33,226 nt of DNA from a virus (IMGVR_UViG_3300007735_000633:1-33226), one strand, 5' to 3'; positions 6,877 to 13,729 are shown, counted from the first letter of the stretch. Notes: generated from the letters alone by a model not told the origin. Numbers and translations are program-made.

Positions 6877-8407
6877 TGAAGTCCATCGGGGCTACATGAG
6901 TGCGCTGCGGATGATGTGCCGTCTGCCCGCGTGTCAGAACACGATATTCCCCGCCACCGAGCATGAGATAACCGTAGGCATCGCCCACGTGCGAATGTTC
7001 GTTCTTGTTTGGTGCATCACGAAAGCGATCCGTGCCACCCCCAACGCCGATGCGCTTAAAGTGATAACCACCGCCGAGAGACTTCCGAACACGAACACAG
7101 CTAGAGTCCACCAGAAGGCCCGGCTTGCCATCGATCAACCTCTGCATCGGTGCTGCGCCCGCCTCGCGACGGACCATGAAGTCGTTGCTCTGGGTAGGCT
7201 GGGCATTCAAGCCCAGCGACTTCAGGTGCTGGAACGCCGTGACCTCGAAGATGCCGTCGCGCGCCATACCCGCCGGGTCGCCCCAGATGAAGATCTGCGC
7301 CTTCGGGAACCGCTGATGGATGTCGCCGATCAGCATGTGGCCGAACCGCTCAAGGCCCATGTCGAAGGCCACGATCTCGTGGATGATGTTCCAGCGTCCG
7401 GACCGCGTGCGCTGTCCGAAGACGGCTGCCGGGGTAAGACCAAAGTCGATACCGATGTGCAGCGGAAGATCCGGCGCGTAGTCGATCTTGTCCACGTTCA
7501 TCTGGCTGTCGGAATATTCCGGCCAGACGGGCTTGCCCTCTTGGACGTAGACATACTCGCCCGCGACGTAGCACTTGATCCAGTCGAGATTCTTTCCGCC
7601 AAGCTGCTGGTCGTAATAGCCGACCGGAAGGTTGTTGATGTTCTCGGCTTCGGGATTGATGCGCCAGTATTTGCCCGCGCCAAGGATGGCGTCCGGTTCA
7701 TCGGCCAGCGCCTCGACCATGCCGGGGGGCTGCTTGAAGAAGGTCCACTTGTATTTGCCCTTGATGGTTTCCTTCTCGGACAGCCGGAACCACCAGTGAT
7801 CCGAATCCATCGGGTTCGTGTCGGCCCAGATGCCGCGCCACGGGGCACCGCCGTTCGCCTTGGTGGGATAGCGCCCCACTCGGTGCGTCAAGCCTTGGAT
7901 CACCGCCAGCGGCAGTTCGCGAGCTTCGTTGACCCATGCCCCTGTAAGCTCAAGCGAAAGTAGCTTACGCACGTCTTTGGGCTGGTCGAGGGCAAGGAAG
8001 ATGACCTCCGCGTCCAGACCGGGGATGCCGTCGCGCGGCGGCAGCTTCAGGTGGTGCGTGATCGGAGGCGACCAGCGCATCGGACCCCAGACGTTCTCGG
8101 GGAAGATCTCGGTCCACGTCTTGATCGTGGTCGTCCGCAGTTCTGGGTACGAGTTTCGCACCACGACGAAGCGGCTGTAGCGGATGTTGTCGATGGGGCT
8201 GGGCGGCTGCTTTACCGCCCGCAGGATGACTTCCGCAGCGCACGCATAGGACTTGCCGCTTCCGACCGGGCCGAGCAGCCCACGAAAGAACGAGTCGTCG
8301 TGCAGGAACGACCAGACGGTCGGGCTTTGCGAGAAGTCGAAGTTCATGCCCGATAGGGCTTCGTGATCCACGTCCTTCTTGCGGGCAGTCGCGCCTTTGG
8401 CTCTCAC
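6866..8407 (-). CDS. Terminase large subunit
   Basis: 513 residues, GTG start overlapping the TerS TGA (GTGA) with AGGAAGA upstream. ATPase: Walker A GPVGSGKS at residues 46-53, Walker B-like LTGAWVNEARE with Glu161, coupling-type motif ADTNP at about 195-199. Nuclease half: GIDFG with Asp321, WGDPAG with Asp377 and HVGDAYGY with Asp476, the three acidic positions expected of the RNase H-like nuclease. It pumps DNA into the procapsid through the portal and cuts concatemers. The motif set is complete, so the enzyme should be active. Normal length for podovirus-type terminases. Confidence 0.95.
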   Translation of the reverse strand: MRAKGATARKKDVDHEALSGMNFDFSQSPTVWSFLHDDSFFRGLLGPVGSGKSYACAAEVILRAVKQPPSPIDNIRYSRFVVVRNSYPELRTTTIKTWTEIFPENVWGPMRWSPPITHHLKLPPRDGIPGLDAEVIFLALDQPKDVRKLLSLELTGAWVNEARELPLAVIQGLTHRVGRYPTKANGGAPWRGIWADTNPMDSDHWWFRLSEKETIKGKYKWTFFKQPPGMVEALADEPDAILGAGKYWRINPEAENINNLPVGYYDQQLGGKNLDWIKCYVAGEYVYVQEGKPVWPEYSDSQMNVDKIDYAPDLPLHIGIDFGLTPAAVFGQRTRSGRWNIIHEIVAFDMGLERFGHMLIGDIHQRFPKAQIFIWGDPAGMARDGIFEVTAFQHLKSLGLNAQPTQSNDFMVRREAGAAPMQRLIDGKPGLLVDSSCVRVRKSLGGGYHFKRIGVGGGTDRFRDAPNKNEHSHVGDAYGYLMLGGGEYRVLTRGQTAHHPQRTHVAPMDFNVF

Positions 8408-8808
8408 TCGTCTTCTTCCTGTTTGTCGGCAACCTGATACGTCGTTACGGGCGCACCCGGTCCATGCAGATTGATGCCGATGATCGACGGACGGTTCGTG
8501 TCTTCCGCGACTTCCATCAGGCCGTGGTGCTTCGCCAGCATCCGCAGCGCCGACAGCTTGTCGTGCATCTCGACCTCGATGGAGTTCAGCCCTTCCTTGT
8601 TGGGCGTGACCTTCACCTTCTTGATCGCCCGCTTGACGTGGTCAGGCAGTTGATCCGTCGCCGTCAGATACACGTTGCCCGACGAATCCCATTGCAGCAC
8701 GTCGGTGATCTTGGAGCCGCCGATCAACTCCAACTCGCCCATGACCGCCGCCTTCTTGCCCTCGTCAGGCGAAGACAAGCCGGAACGATACTTCCGAACA
8801 CCGCGCAT
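8404..8808 (-). CDS. Terminase small subunit, short form
   Basis: 134 residues. The C-terminal two thirds contain LPDHVKRAIKKVKVTPNKEG, then SIEVEMHDKLSALRMLAKHHGL, the typical end of Terminase_2-type small subunits ('IK.vk.t..G...e..DK..AL..L.k..Gl'). It ends with an acidic tail. The usual N-terminal helix-turn-helix is not seen: an in-frame TGA lies only two codons before the ATG. Good GGAG ribosome binding site. It should recognise phage DNA and regulate TerL; how it binds DNA without the HTH is unclear. Confidence 0.82.
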   Translation of the reverse strand: MRGVRKYRSGLSSPDEGKKAAVMGELELIGGSKITDVLQWDSSGNVYLTATDQLPDHVKRAIKKVKVTPNKEGLNSIEVEMHDKLSALRMLAKHHGLMEVAEDTNRPSIIGINLHGPGAPVTTYQVADKQEEDE

Positions 8809-9229
8809 CCGTCACTCCATGGGTCAACGAGAAAGTTGTAACACAGCGGCGTTCAAAGGAAAGCCCAACTCCCTGTGGACAAGCCGGAACCTCGACCCCA
8901 GTCCACGCCTCAGATCGGAGCCGTATTAGACTAATCCCTATCTTGACAAGAATCGTGATTCGGCCAAATGAGGGGGTGAGGGGGAGAGCGAAGCATCCAG
9001 AACAACCTGAGAGCGGTTGATGGATGGTACGCCAGACAGCGACCGCCAAGGCTGAGCCCAAGGGGCTACCGAGGAAGAGCGGTTGGACCAGCGCAGAACA
9101 GCGGCTGATGTCGAGCCTCCGAAAACAAGAAAAAAGTTTAGTGGGTTACCCCGCTACATAGCGCAGGGGCCGGGGGGGCAAGGGGTGTGTTCTGCCCCGG
9201 CCGCGCTGCACAAGGGGTGTCTGACCGTC
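8809..9229. other. 421-base non-coding region upstream of terminase
   Basis: No convincing gene on either strand. Contents: a near-consensus DnaA box (TGTGGACAA, 8874-8882; one base from TGTGGATAA); adjoining palindromes CTTGACAAG and AATCGTGATT (8942-8959); a purine run with G5 tracts (8967-8992); a 10-base direct repeat AGAGCGGTTG (9010-9019 and 9076-9085); an A-rich stretch (9121-9138) that is T-rich on the minus strand next to a weak hairpin (AGTGGG/CCCGCT, 9140-9155), a possible weak leftward terminator; and an 8-base inverted repeat GGCCGGGG/CCCCGGCC (9168-9175, 9195-9202). Could hold the packaging site or an origin. Confidence 0.5.
8923..8949 (-). promoter_or_regulatory. Candidate promoter for the terminase/late leftward operon
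   Basis: Minus-strand TTGTCA (8944-8949) and TAATAC (8923-8928) with a short 15-base spacer. The -35 lies in the palindrome CTTGACAAG. The -10 is good, the spacing is poor, so this is a weak call. It would give a leader of about 110 bases before TerS. Confidence 0.35.
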
Positions 9230-9889
9230 CTAGGGTTGTAGGATCTGCGTGAGGCGAGAAGGTACTGACCCTCTCGAGGCGACGTACCTTCGAAGCCTGT
9301 CAGCGATTGCGGTTTCAGCGTTTGCACCGTCGAGCGATGCGAGGAAGGATGCGGCGTCGGAGCGAGCGAGAGAGAGATCGGCGAAGGAACCATAAGCACC
9401 AAGCGCTCTGTTAAAGGCCGCTGCTACACCCTCAAGCTCCCTTTCGGTGTATGTCTGATCCGGCTTCGCGCTGGGCGTTGGTGCGATCTCCGCTTGTGCC
9501 GCGCGATCTTCCTCGGGGTCTTCTCCGGCGTTGTAGAGCCGGGCGTCGCGAAGCTCTTCCAGACGCGGCAGCGGATCCTTGCCGCGCCAAAGCACCTGAT
9601 ACCGATTGGTCAGCCATTTCGATTTCTGCCCGGGGTAGTACTCGGGTTTCAGCGGGCGCACGTACCCATGAGCCTCGAGGCGCTTTATCGCCGCCATGAC
9701 GGCCGCTCTCCCCAGCTTGGTATGACGTTGCAGGGTCTCATGCGTGGGCCAACAGACGCCCGCGCCGTTCGTGTAGAGGCCTAAGCCCAACAGGACCAGC
9801 CGGTCATTATGAGACAAACGCTTGTCGCCGACGCTGCGGGCAGGAACCACCGCCCAATTCCGCAGGTCTACAGGCTTTCCGTCTTCCAT
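9230..9889 (-). CDS. Winged-helix replication-initiator-like protein
   Basis: 219 residues. The N-terminal half (LSHNDRLVLLGLGLYTNGAGVCWPTHETLQRHTKLGRAAVMAAIKRLEAHGYVRPL, about residues 26-81) is a HTH_36-type winged helix as found in phage and plasmid replication initiators, followed by the wing strand KWLTNRYQVLW. The C-terminal half is Ala-rich helix without a recognised domain. GAGGG precedes the ATG. It faces away from the plus-strand cassette and could start leftward transcription into the terminase gap. Likely binds an origin or acts as a regulator; which is not decided by sequence. Confidence 0.65.
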   Translation of the reverse strand: MEDGKPVDLRNWAVVPARSVGDKRLSHNDRLVLLGLGLYTNGAGVCWPTHETLQRHTKLGRAAVMAAIKRLEAHGYVRPLKPEYYPGQKSKWLTNRYQVLWRGKDPLPRLEELRDARLYNAGEDPEEDRAAQAEIAPTPSAKPDQTYTERELEGVAAAFNRALGAYGSFADLSLARSDAASFLASLDGANAETAIADRLRRYVASRGSVPSRLTQILQP

Positions 9890-9958
9890 TTTTCCCTCGT
9901 GTTTTCAACGCCTTGCCACATTGATCGAACTTTTTTCGGTTGTCCTGTAATTTTTTTG

Positions 9959-9987
9959 TTGACGCCCGATCCGGCCTGTGACATTCT
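9959..9987 (+). promoter_or_regulatory. Promoter of the inverted DUF7227 cassette
   Basis: TTGACG (9959-9964), 17 bases, CATTCT (9982-9987). The -35 matches five of six consensus bases; the -10 is weaker. T-rich DNA (TTTTTT and TTTTTTT runs at 9931-9957) lies upstream and could act as an UP element. Predicted start near 9994, about 30 bases before the first ATG. Confidence 0.5.
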
Positions 9988-10023
9988 GTTTACACGGTCG
10001 CAATGACCACATGGGAGAGAACG

Positions 10024-10215
10024 ATGCACACCGCCGAATATCACGACGTCTACATGGGCTGGCAGAAGGCGACGCTCATCAAGAAGCGGAACGGGCGTTT
10101 CGTGTGGCGCGTCGTCGAGGGGGCGCAATGCGGGTTCGCCGCCACGGGTTTCCCTACTATCGACCGCGCAATCAAAGCGGCCGCGTCGGCGAAGAACTTC
10201 CGAAACGTCAAGTAA
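10024..10215 (+). CDS. 63-residue hypothetical protein, first gene of the inverted cassette
   Basis: MHTAEYHDVYMGWQKATLIK..., then NGRFVWRVVEGAQCGFAATGFPTIDRAIKAA. The ATG at 10024 is chosen because GGGAGAG lies six bases upstream; an upstream ATG at 10003 has no signal. Predicted as a small alpha/beta protein with a basic character. No family recognised. Directly follows the cassette promoter and precedes the DUF7227-type gene by 37 bases. Confidence 0.6.
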   Translation: MHTAEYHDVYMGWQKATLIKKRNGRFVWRVVEGAQCGFAATGFPTIDRAIKAAASAKNFRNVK

Positions 10216-10252
10216 TCGAACCGCCAAGGCGGCACAATGGGAGAAGACGACA

Positions 10253-10987
10253 ATGCAAAACCGCATCTTTTCTTTCGATAGCGCGAAAGCCGTGAAGGCT
10301 CAGGGTTATGGCTATCTCAACGCGATTCACTATATGGCACCCGCTTCTCTCGCCGGCGTCGGTAATCTCTGCCCGGACGCATCCGACGGATGCAAGGCGC
10401 TTTGTCTCGGCTGGCATAGTGGCCAAGCCGGCATGGTCGCGGACGACGCCGACCTTAATTCCGTCCGCCGTTCTCGCATCGACAAGGCGCGGCGTTTCAT
10501 GCGCGATCGCGCGGTTTATATGCGGGATGTGGTTCGATCGATCGAACTGGGCATTCTCAAAGCCCACAAGCTTGGCATGATGCTATGCGTCCGAATGAAC
10601 GGGTCCACCGATATCGCATGGCAAGGTATCGCGTGCGTCCGAAACGGCGTCCGGTATCGCAATTTGATGGAGGCTTTCCCCGATATTCAATTCGTCGATT
10701 ATACCAAGAGCGCGCGGCGTTTCGAACGCGCCTTGCCGGCGAATTATTCGCTCACTCTTTCGCGCCATGAGCACAACGAAGATGCGGCCGTCGCTCTTGT
10801 CGCGTCCGGTCGCGGCAATGCCGCCGTGGTATTCAAATCCGTACCGGAAACGTGGCGCGGCCTCACCGTCATCGACGGCGACAAGCACGATTTGCGGCAT
10901 TTGGATCCGCGCGGCGTTATCGTCGGACTGACGCCGAAAGGACGCAAAGCGAAACGCGACACTTCCGGTTTCGTGATCGCGGCATAA
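10253..10987 (+). CDS. DUF7227 / GP88-type protein
   Basis: 244 residues. Recognisable family features: YGYLNAIHYMAPASLAGVGNLCPDASDGCKALCLG with cysteines C40, C47 and C51, then SGQAG, RRSRIDKARRF, LCVRMNGSTDIAW (near 111-123), LMEAFPDIQFVDYTKSARRF, LPANYSLTLSRHEHNED, VVFKS, VIDGDKHDLRHLDPRGVIVGLTPKGRKAKRDTSGFV. This arrangement matches the DUF7227 / 'gene product 88' proteins of phages and plasmids. Function is unknown; the three close cysteines suggest a metal or Fe-S site, and the strongly conserved RxNGTSD-, YTK- and DGD-like motifs suggest an enzyme (inference). Good GGGAGAAG ribosome binding site. Largest gene of the cassette. Confidence 0.8.
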   Translation: MQNRIFSFDSAKAVKAQGYGYLNAIHYMAPASLAGVGNLCPDASDGCKALCLGWHSGQAGMVADDADLNSVRRSRIDKARRFMRDRAVYMRDVVRSIELGILKAHKLGMMLCVRMNGSTDIAWQGIACVRNGVRYRNLMEAFPDIQFVDYTKSARRFERALPANYSLTLSRHEHNEDAAVALVASGRGNAAVVFKSVPETWRGLTVIDGDKHDLRHLDPRGVIVGLTPKGRKAKRDTSGFVIAA

Positions 10988-11002
10988 CAGGGAGCAATGA
11001 CC

Positions 11003-11170
11003 ATGGACCGCACCATGATTAAGCACGTCTCCGCCTATCACCGCGCTATCGCACGCCGCAACGCCGCGCGCGAACTGGCAATCGATATCATCGAAACAAT
11101 CGCCGCGATATGCGGCGCTATCGGAATTGTCGCAATCGTGGCGCTTGTCGCGCTGGTAATGGGAGCCTGA
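11003..11170 (+). CDS. 55-residue single-pass membrane protein
   Basis: MDRTMIKHVSAYHRAIARRN..., a basic amphipathic N-terminus followed by one hydrophobic segment IAAICGAIGIVAIVALVALVMG at about residues 33-54, ending at once after it. GGGAG lies eight bases before the ATG at 11003; another in-frame ATG at 10997 is too close to that signal. The layout (cytoplasmic basic head, C-terminal anchor) suggests an inner-membrane protein with its bulk inside. Sits between the DUF7227-type gene and the cassette's last gene. Role unknown. Confidence 0.6.
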   Translation: MDRTMIKHVSAYHRAIARRNAARELAIDIIETIAAICGAIGIVAIVALVALVMGA

Positions 11171-11173
11171 ACC

Positions 11174-11500
11174 ATGAAAACCTATAAGCCGAAAAAAGGA
11201 CACGTCGTCGCGATTGAGCGGGTGCATTCCAACCATTTTCTACCGCTCGGAAAGCGAGAAGAATATCGCGACTGGACACTAGGGCGCGCGGCGCGCGTCA
11301 CCCGTGCCGGAATTGTCGAGGCTTTCTATCTCGGATCAACCGATCAACCCGGCATGCTATGGTCAGTAGATCGCACGACACGCGTCGCCGTCATCAGCGA
11401 TGACGCGTTGCGCGACAAAGCCAAGCGATTGCTGGAATCGCGTGGCCATGAACCCTTCGAAACCGCCGACGAATTGAAGGCCGCAATCGTCGCGGCGTAA
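11174..11500 (+). CDS. 108-residue hypothetical protein, last gene of the inverted cassette
   Basis: MKTYKPKKGHVVAIERVHSN..., with beta-rich N-terminal half (WTLGRAARVTRAGIVEAFYLG, MLWSVDRTTRVAVISDDAL) and a C-terminal helix pair (LRDKAKRLLESRGHEPFETADELKAAIVAA). GGGAGCCTGAACC precedes the ATG, using the same ribosome binding site style as its neighbours. Three bases separate it from the membrane-protein stop. Followed by the cassette terminator. No family recognised. Confidence 0.6.
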   Translation: MKTYKPKKGHVVAIERVHSNHFLPLGKREEYRDWTLGRAARVTRAGIVEAFYLGSTDQPGMLWSVDRTTRVAVISDDALRDKAKRLLESRGHEPFETADELKAAIVAA

Positions 11501-11521
11501 CCCGGCAAGCAGGAACGAATT

Positions 11522-11550
11522 AGAGGGCCAAGCACGGCCCTCTTTTTTTT
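11522..11550 (+). terminator. Strong rho-independent terminator of the inverted cassette
   Basis: Perfect 8-base stem AGAGGGCC (11522-11529) / GGCCCTCT (11536-11543), 6-base loop AAGCAC, then seven more T (11544-11550). The minus strand lacks a T tract, so it acts only on rightward transcripts and ends the 10024-11500 unit. Confidence 0.92.
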
Positions 11551-11620
11551 CGGCTGGTATAGTAGCGCCCGCCCCATCGAAGCCCGCTCAGCGGCGCTCT
11601 ATGTGGCGCGGCGCGATATC

Positions 11621-11941
11621 TCAAAACGGCAAAGAGTCGTCCAACTCATCGCGCAGCGCAGGGGCGGGCGATGCAGCACCACGACCCGCGACCGTTCGAG
11701 CGCGCGGCGCGTCCTGCGCGGGAACCGAGCGCGGAGCATCCGAGCGCGGCTCTTTCCGGCGCACCTTCAACGCCATGTAGCGCGTCCCATCCGGCCATTG
11801 TTTCAGGGTCGCATCGATCCAAAAATCCGTTCCTTCGACGTTCAATTCGCCCCGATAGTCCGGGTGCCAGTCTTCCTGCTTCTTGTCGTTTTTCCGAAGC
11901 TTGCCTTTGTTCGTCGCGTCGTACTGTCCCGAGATTGCCAT
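11621..11941 (-). CDS. SSB-like protein with acidic C-terminal tip
   Basis: 106 residues. The N-terminal half (NKGKLRKNDKKQEDWHPDYRGELNVEGTDFWIDATLKQWPDGTRYMALKVRRKE) resembles the short OB-fold-like phage proteins with an 'HPDYxGxxxVxGxxxWxxxxxK...GxxxLxLxVxxK' pattern. A disordered Pro/Ala/Arg linker follows, then the end DELDDSLPF, which closely matches the bacterial SSB tip (D-D-x-[IL]-P-F) that recruits DNA-processing partners. Likely coats ssDNA and loads host proteins. GGGAGA ribosome binding site. Last gene of a replication operon with the initiator-like gene. The OB fold is inferred; the tip is seen directly. Confidence 0.72.
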   Translation of the reverse strand: MAISGQYDATNKGKLRKNDKKQEDWHPDYRGELNVEGTDFWIDATLKQWPDGTRYMALKVRRKEPRSDAPRSVPAQDAPRARTVAGRGAASPAPALRDELDDSLPF

Positions 11942-11944
11942 GGG

Positions 11945-12436
11945 TCATTCTCCCAGTTCGGCGTTGCAAAAATCGCGATACTCTTTCGAGTTCACGTCGA
12001 TCATTTCACCCGGCTTGCGCGAGCGGCAATACCGTTGAAACACGTCGGGCGAGAAGCGGTCCGCTTGTCCGGACCCTTTCATCGAGCGCGCAAGACGGTC
12101 GAACTCTGCGATCAATCGAGCGCGGGTTTCCGCTGTTTCGACGTCCGCCGAGCGACCGAGCGCGAGCACCTGATATTCGCGGCGCGGATACGCGGTGTCG
12201 TATTGCCAGGGATACAGGGTCGGAACCGTGTACGTTCCCCCGGTGACGACCCGGTACCGCAGGTGCGCGGCCTTCTTCGTCAAGCCGTTGACGGTGAAGT
12301 AATGGTGCCACGCGACGGCGGGCAATCCGTCCGTCAGCATCACGCCGATCATCCCGTCCGGGCCGACGCGACGTTTCATGTATTCGAGCGCGAGCTTGTC
12401 CCACTCGGGCATAGTGCTTTCAGCGCCAACCTTCAT
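11945..12436 (-). CDS. Unknown protein in replication operon
   Basis: 163 residues. Starts MKVGAESTMPEWDKLALEYM; ATG at 12436 has AGGAGG seven bases away, but MPEWDK at 12412 is possible. Visible features are LTDGLPAVAWHHYFTVNGLTKKAAHLRYRVV, a Tyr/Pro-rich segment (YTVPTLYPWQYDTAYPRREYQVLAL), then a long helix (ADVETAETRARLIAEFDRLARSM) and a basic C-terminal part. It overlaps the upstream initiator-like gene by 17 bases and is four bases from the SSB-like gene, so it probably belongs to the replication unit. No family recognised. Confidence 0.6.
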   Translation of the reverse strand: MKVGAESTMPEWDKLALEYMKRRVGPDGMIGVMLTDGLPAVAWHHYFTVNGLTKKAAHLRYRVVTGGTYTVPTLYPWQYDTAYPRREYQVLALGRSADVETAETRARLIAEFDRLARSMKGSGQADRFSPDVFQRYCRSRKPGEMIDVNSKEYRDFCNAELGE

Positions 12437-13172
12437 TGGCCTTCCTCCTCATGAACACCGCGTGTAAACGGTCGTACTCTTCGTATTCGTGAGGCTCCAG
12501 CGCGGTGCCCCGATCATTGTACCACTGGTAAAGAACCACCGGATCGTCGGTCGCCGGGCGCGGAGCGGTTTTCCCCGACACCGTGCTCGCCTCGTCCAAG
12601 AAGCTGCCACGGTTGAGCCACGTCGCCGGGTGCGGAACGAACTGGATCTCGTCCGAGAAAGTGTAGCTACCGAGAGCCGCCATGATCGTCGCATGATCGA
12701 CGGACTTCCGCGCCTTGGTATACGCCTTCTCGGCAGCCACCTTCCCTACCTTCCTCGGATAGATCTTCCAGAAGCTTTCGAAGTCAGCGAGCGCGAGCGA
12801 GCGAGAAGGTTTCTCTTTACCTGTTTCTTTTACAGGTTTGGGTAGCACGGTGCCACCCTCGGGGGTAGCACCATGCAACCCTAGGGGTAGCACCATGCTA
12901 TCCCCCATATGCAGATTGTACCTGTACCCGAGCGTCCGACCTTGAAGGTCAGTGACCAGCACCCTCGACAAGAAACCCTTCTGTTCAAGAGACTGGGTCG
13001 CACGCCGCGCGGTGTCCCGGCTAGTGCATGTGTCGTCCGCGATGCGATCCAAGCTCGGAAAGCAATCGCCCGTATCGGCGTTGTGCCGATCAGCAAGCGC
13101 CAGCAAGATCAGCTTCTCGGACGACGAGATGCCGCTTACTGACCAAGCCCAGTGTGTGGCCTTGTGAGACAT
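12420..13172 (-). CDS. Phage O-like replication initiator / replisome organiser
   Basis: 250 residues. N-terminal winged helix (SSEKLILLALADRHNADTGDCFPSLDRIADDTCTSRDTARRATQSLEQKGFLSRV, about residues 16-70) of HTH_36 type. After a Lys/Pro linker, the C-terminal domain shows FESFWKIYPRKVGKVAAEKAYTKARK and FVPHPATWLNRGSFLDE, the standard motifs of phage O-like / DnaD-like replication proteins. It should bind the origin and help load the host helicase. GATAGGAG is upstream of the ATG. First gene of a three-gene leftward operon with the unknown and SSB-like genes. Confidence 0.82.
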   Translation of the reverse strand: MSHKATHWAWSVSGISSSEKLILLALADRHNADTGDCFPSLDRIADDTCTSRDTARRATQSLEQKGFLSRVLVTDLQGRTLGYRYNLHMGDSMVLPLGLHGATPEGGTVLPKPVKETGKEKPSRSLALADFESFWKIYPRKVGKVAAEKAYTKARKSVDHATIMAALGSYTFSDEIQFVPHPATWLNRGSFLDEASTVSGKTAPRPATDDPVVLYQWYNDRGTALEPHEYEEYDRLHAVFMRRKANEGWR

Positions 13173-13252
13173 GGCCGACTCCTATCTTGCAGGGTCGGCA
13201 GCCGACGGATATGATCCACCCGTCGCTTGCCAACGCCCACCCGTTGGTATCA

Positions 13253-13291
13253 GGGCCAGTTGAGGTTCCCGCCTCGCTGGCCCACTCTTTT
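13253..13291 (+). terminator. Rightward terminator at the 3' end of RusA
   Basis: Stem GGGCCAG (13253-13259) / CTGGCCC (13277-13283) with an inner GAGG/CCTC pairing, followed on the plus strand by ACTCTTTTTT (13284-13293). The T tract points right although the surrounding genes read left, so it would stop antisense rightward transcripts. A second hairpin, CCAACG/CGTTGG, lies at 13230-13247. Confidence 0.6.
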
Positions 13292-13717
13292 TTACGCCGC
13301 ATTTTCGCGCGCTGCAAGCGTCCCGATCTGCACGATGGTCCGCGCTTCTTCGGCGTATTCCTTCAAGATCCACAGTTGCACGATCTGCGAGTCGTCCACG
13401 TACACGATCCCGTTGAGCGCATCCGCGATCAACTTGAGCACGTTGTCGAGATCCGGCTTCTTGGTCGGCAGCATCTCGCCCGCCAGCATCGCAGCGCGCA
13501 CGGCCTTCGACGCCGACTTCGGCGGGGCGGTGTAGACTATAACGCCCAGCGTTACGGGTCCGGTCAGCAGCGGGCGGTCGCCCATCGCCTCGCGCCCCAG
13601 CTTGGCGATCATCGCTTCGGCTTCGCGGGTCTGCGTCGGTGTGTAGACGTGACCGCCACGCGTCATGCGTGGACGTTGCTTGCCCTTCACCTCGCCCGAT
13701 ATCACGAACGATATCAT
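13292..13717 (-). CDS. rusA: RusA-type Holliday junction resolvase
   Basis: 141 residues. Family motifs: FVISGEVKGKQRPRMTRGG with the conserved K-x-R-PR block near residues 11-20, a TP-T region, then KKPDLDNVLKLIADALNGIVYVDDSQI with Asp89, Asp91 and Asp108/109 (the catalytic carboxylates of RusA). Length is close to the E. coli enzyme. It cuts four-way junctions during phage recombination and clears DNA before packaging; it fits with the ERF annealing protein. There is only a weak ribosome binding site, and a strong terminator lies 13 bases upstream of the ATG, so expression may be limited or need read-through. Confidence 0.92.
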   Translation of the reverse strand: MISFVISGEVKGKQRPRMTRGGHVYTPTQTREAEAMIAKLGREAMGDRPLLTGPVTLGVIVYTAPPKSASKAVRAAMLAGEMLPTKKPDLDNVLKLIADALNGIVYVDDSQIVQLWILKEYAEEARTIVQIGTLAARENAA

Positions 13718-13729
13718 GGCCGCACCACG

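Noticed and set aside
9023-9160. 45-residue plus-strand frame in the terminase gap (MVRQTATAKAEPKG...)
   Set aside because: Against the direction of both neighbours, no promoter or good ribosome binding site seen, no family; treated as non-coding.
13090-13302. 70-residue minus-strand frame between RusA and the initiator gene
   Set aside because: No ribosome binding site, overlaps the start of the initiator gene by about 80 bases, and no recognisable motif.
13698-13715. GATATC-N6-GATATC inverted repeat at the RusA start
   Set aside because: Lies inside the first RusA codons and could be a coding coincidence; no promoter next to it to support an operator.
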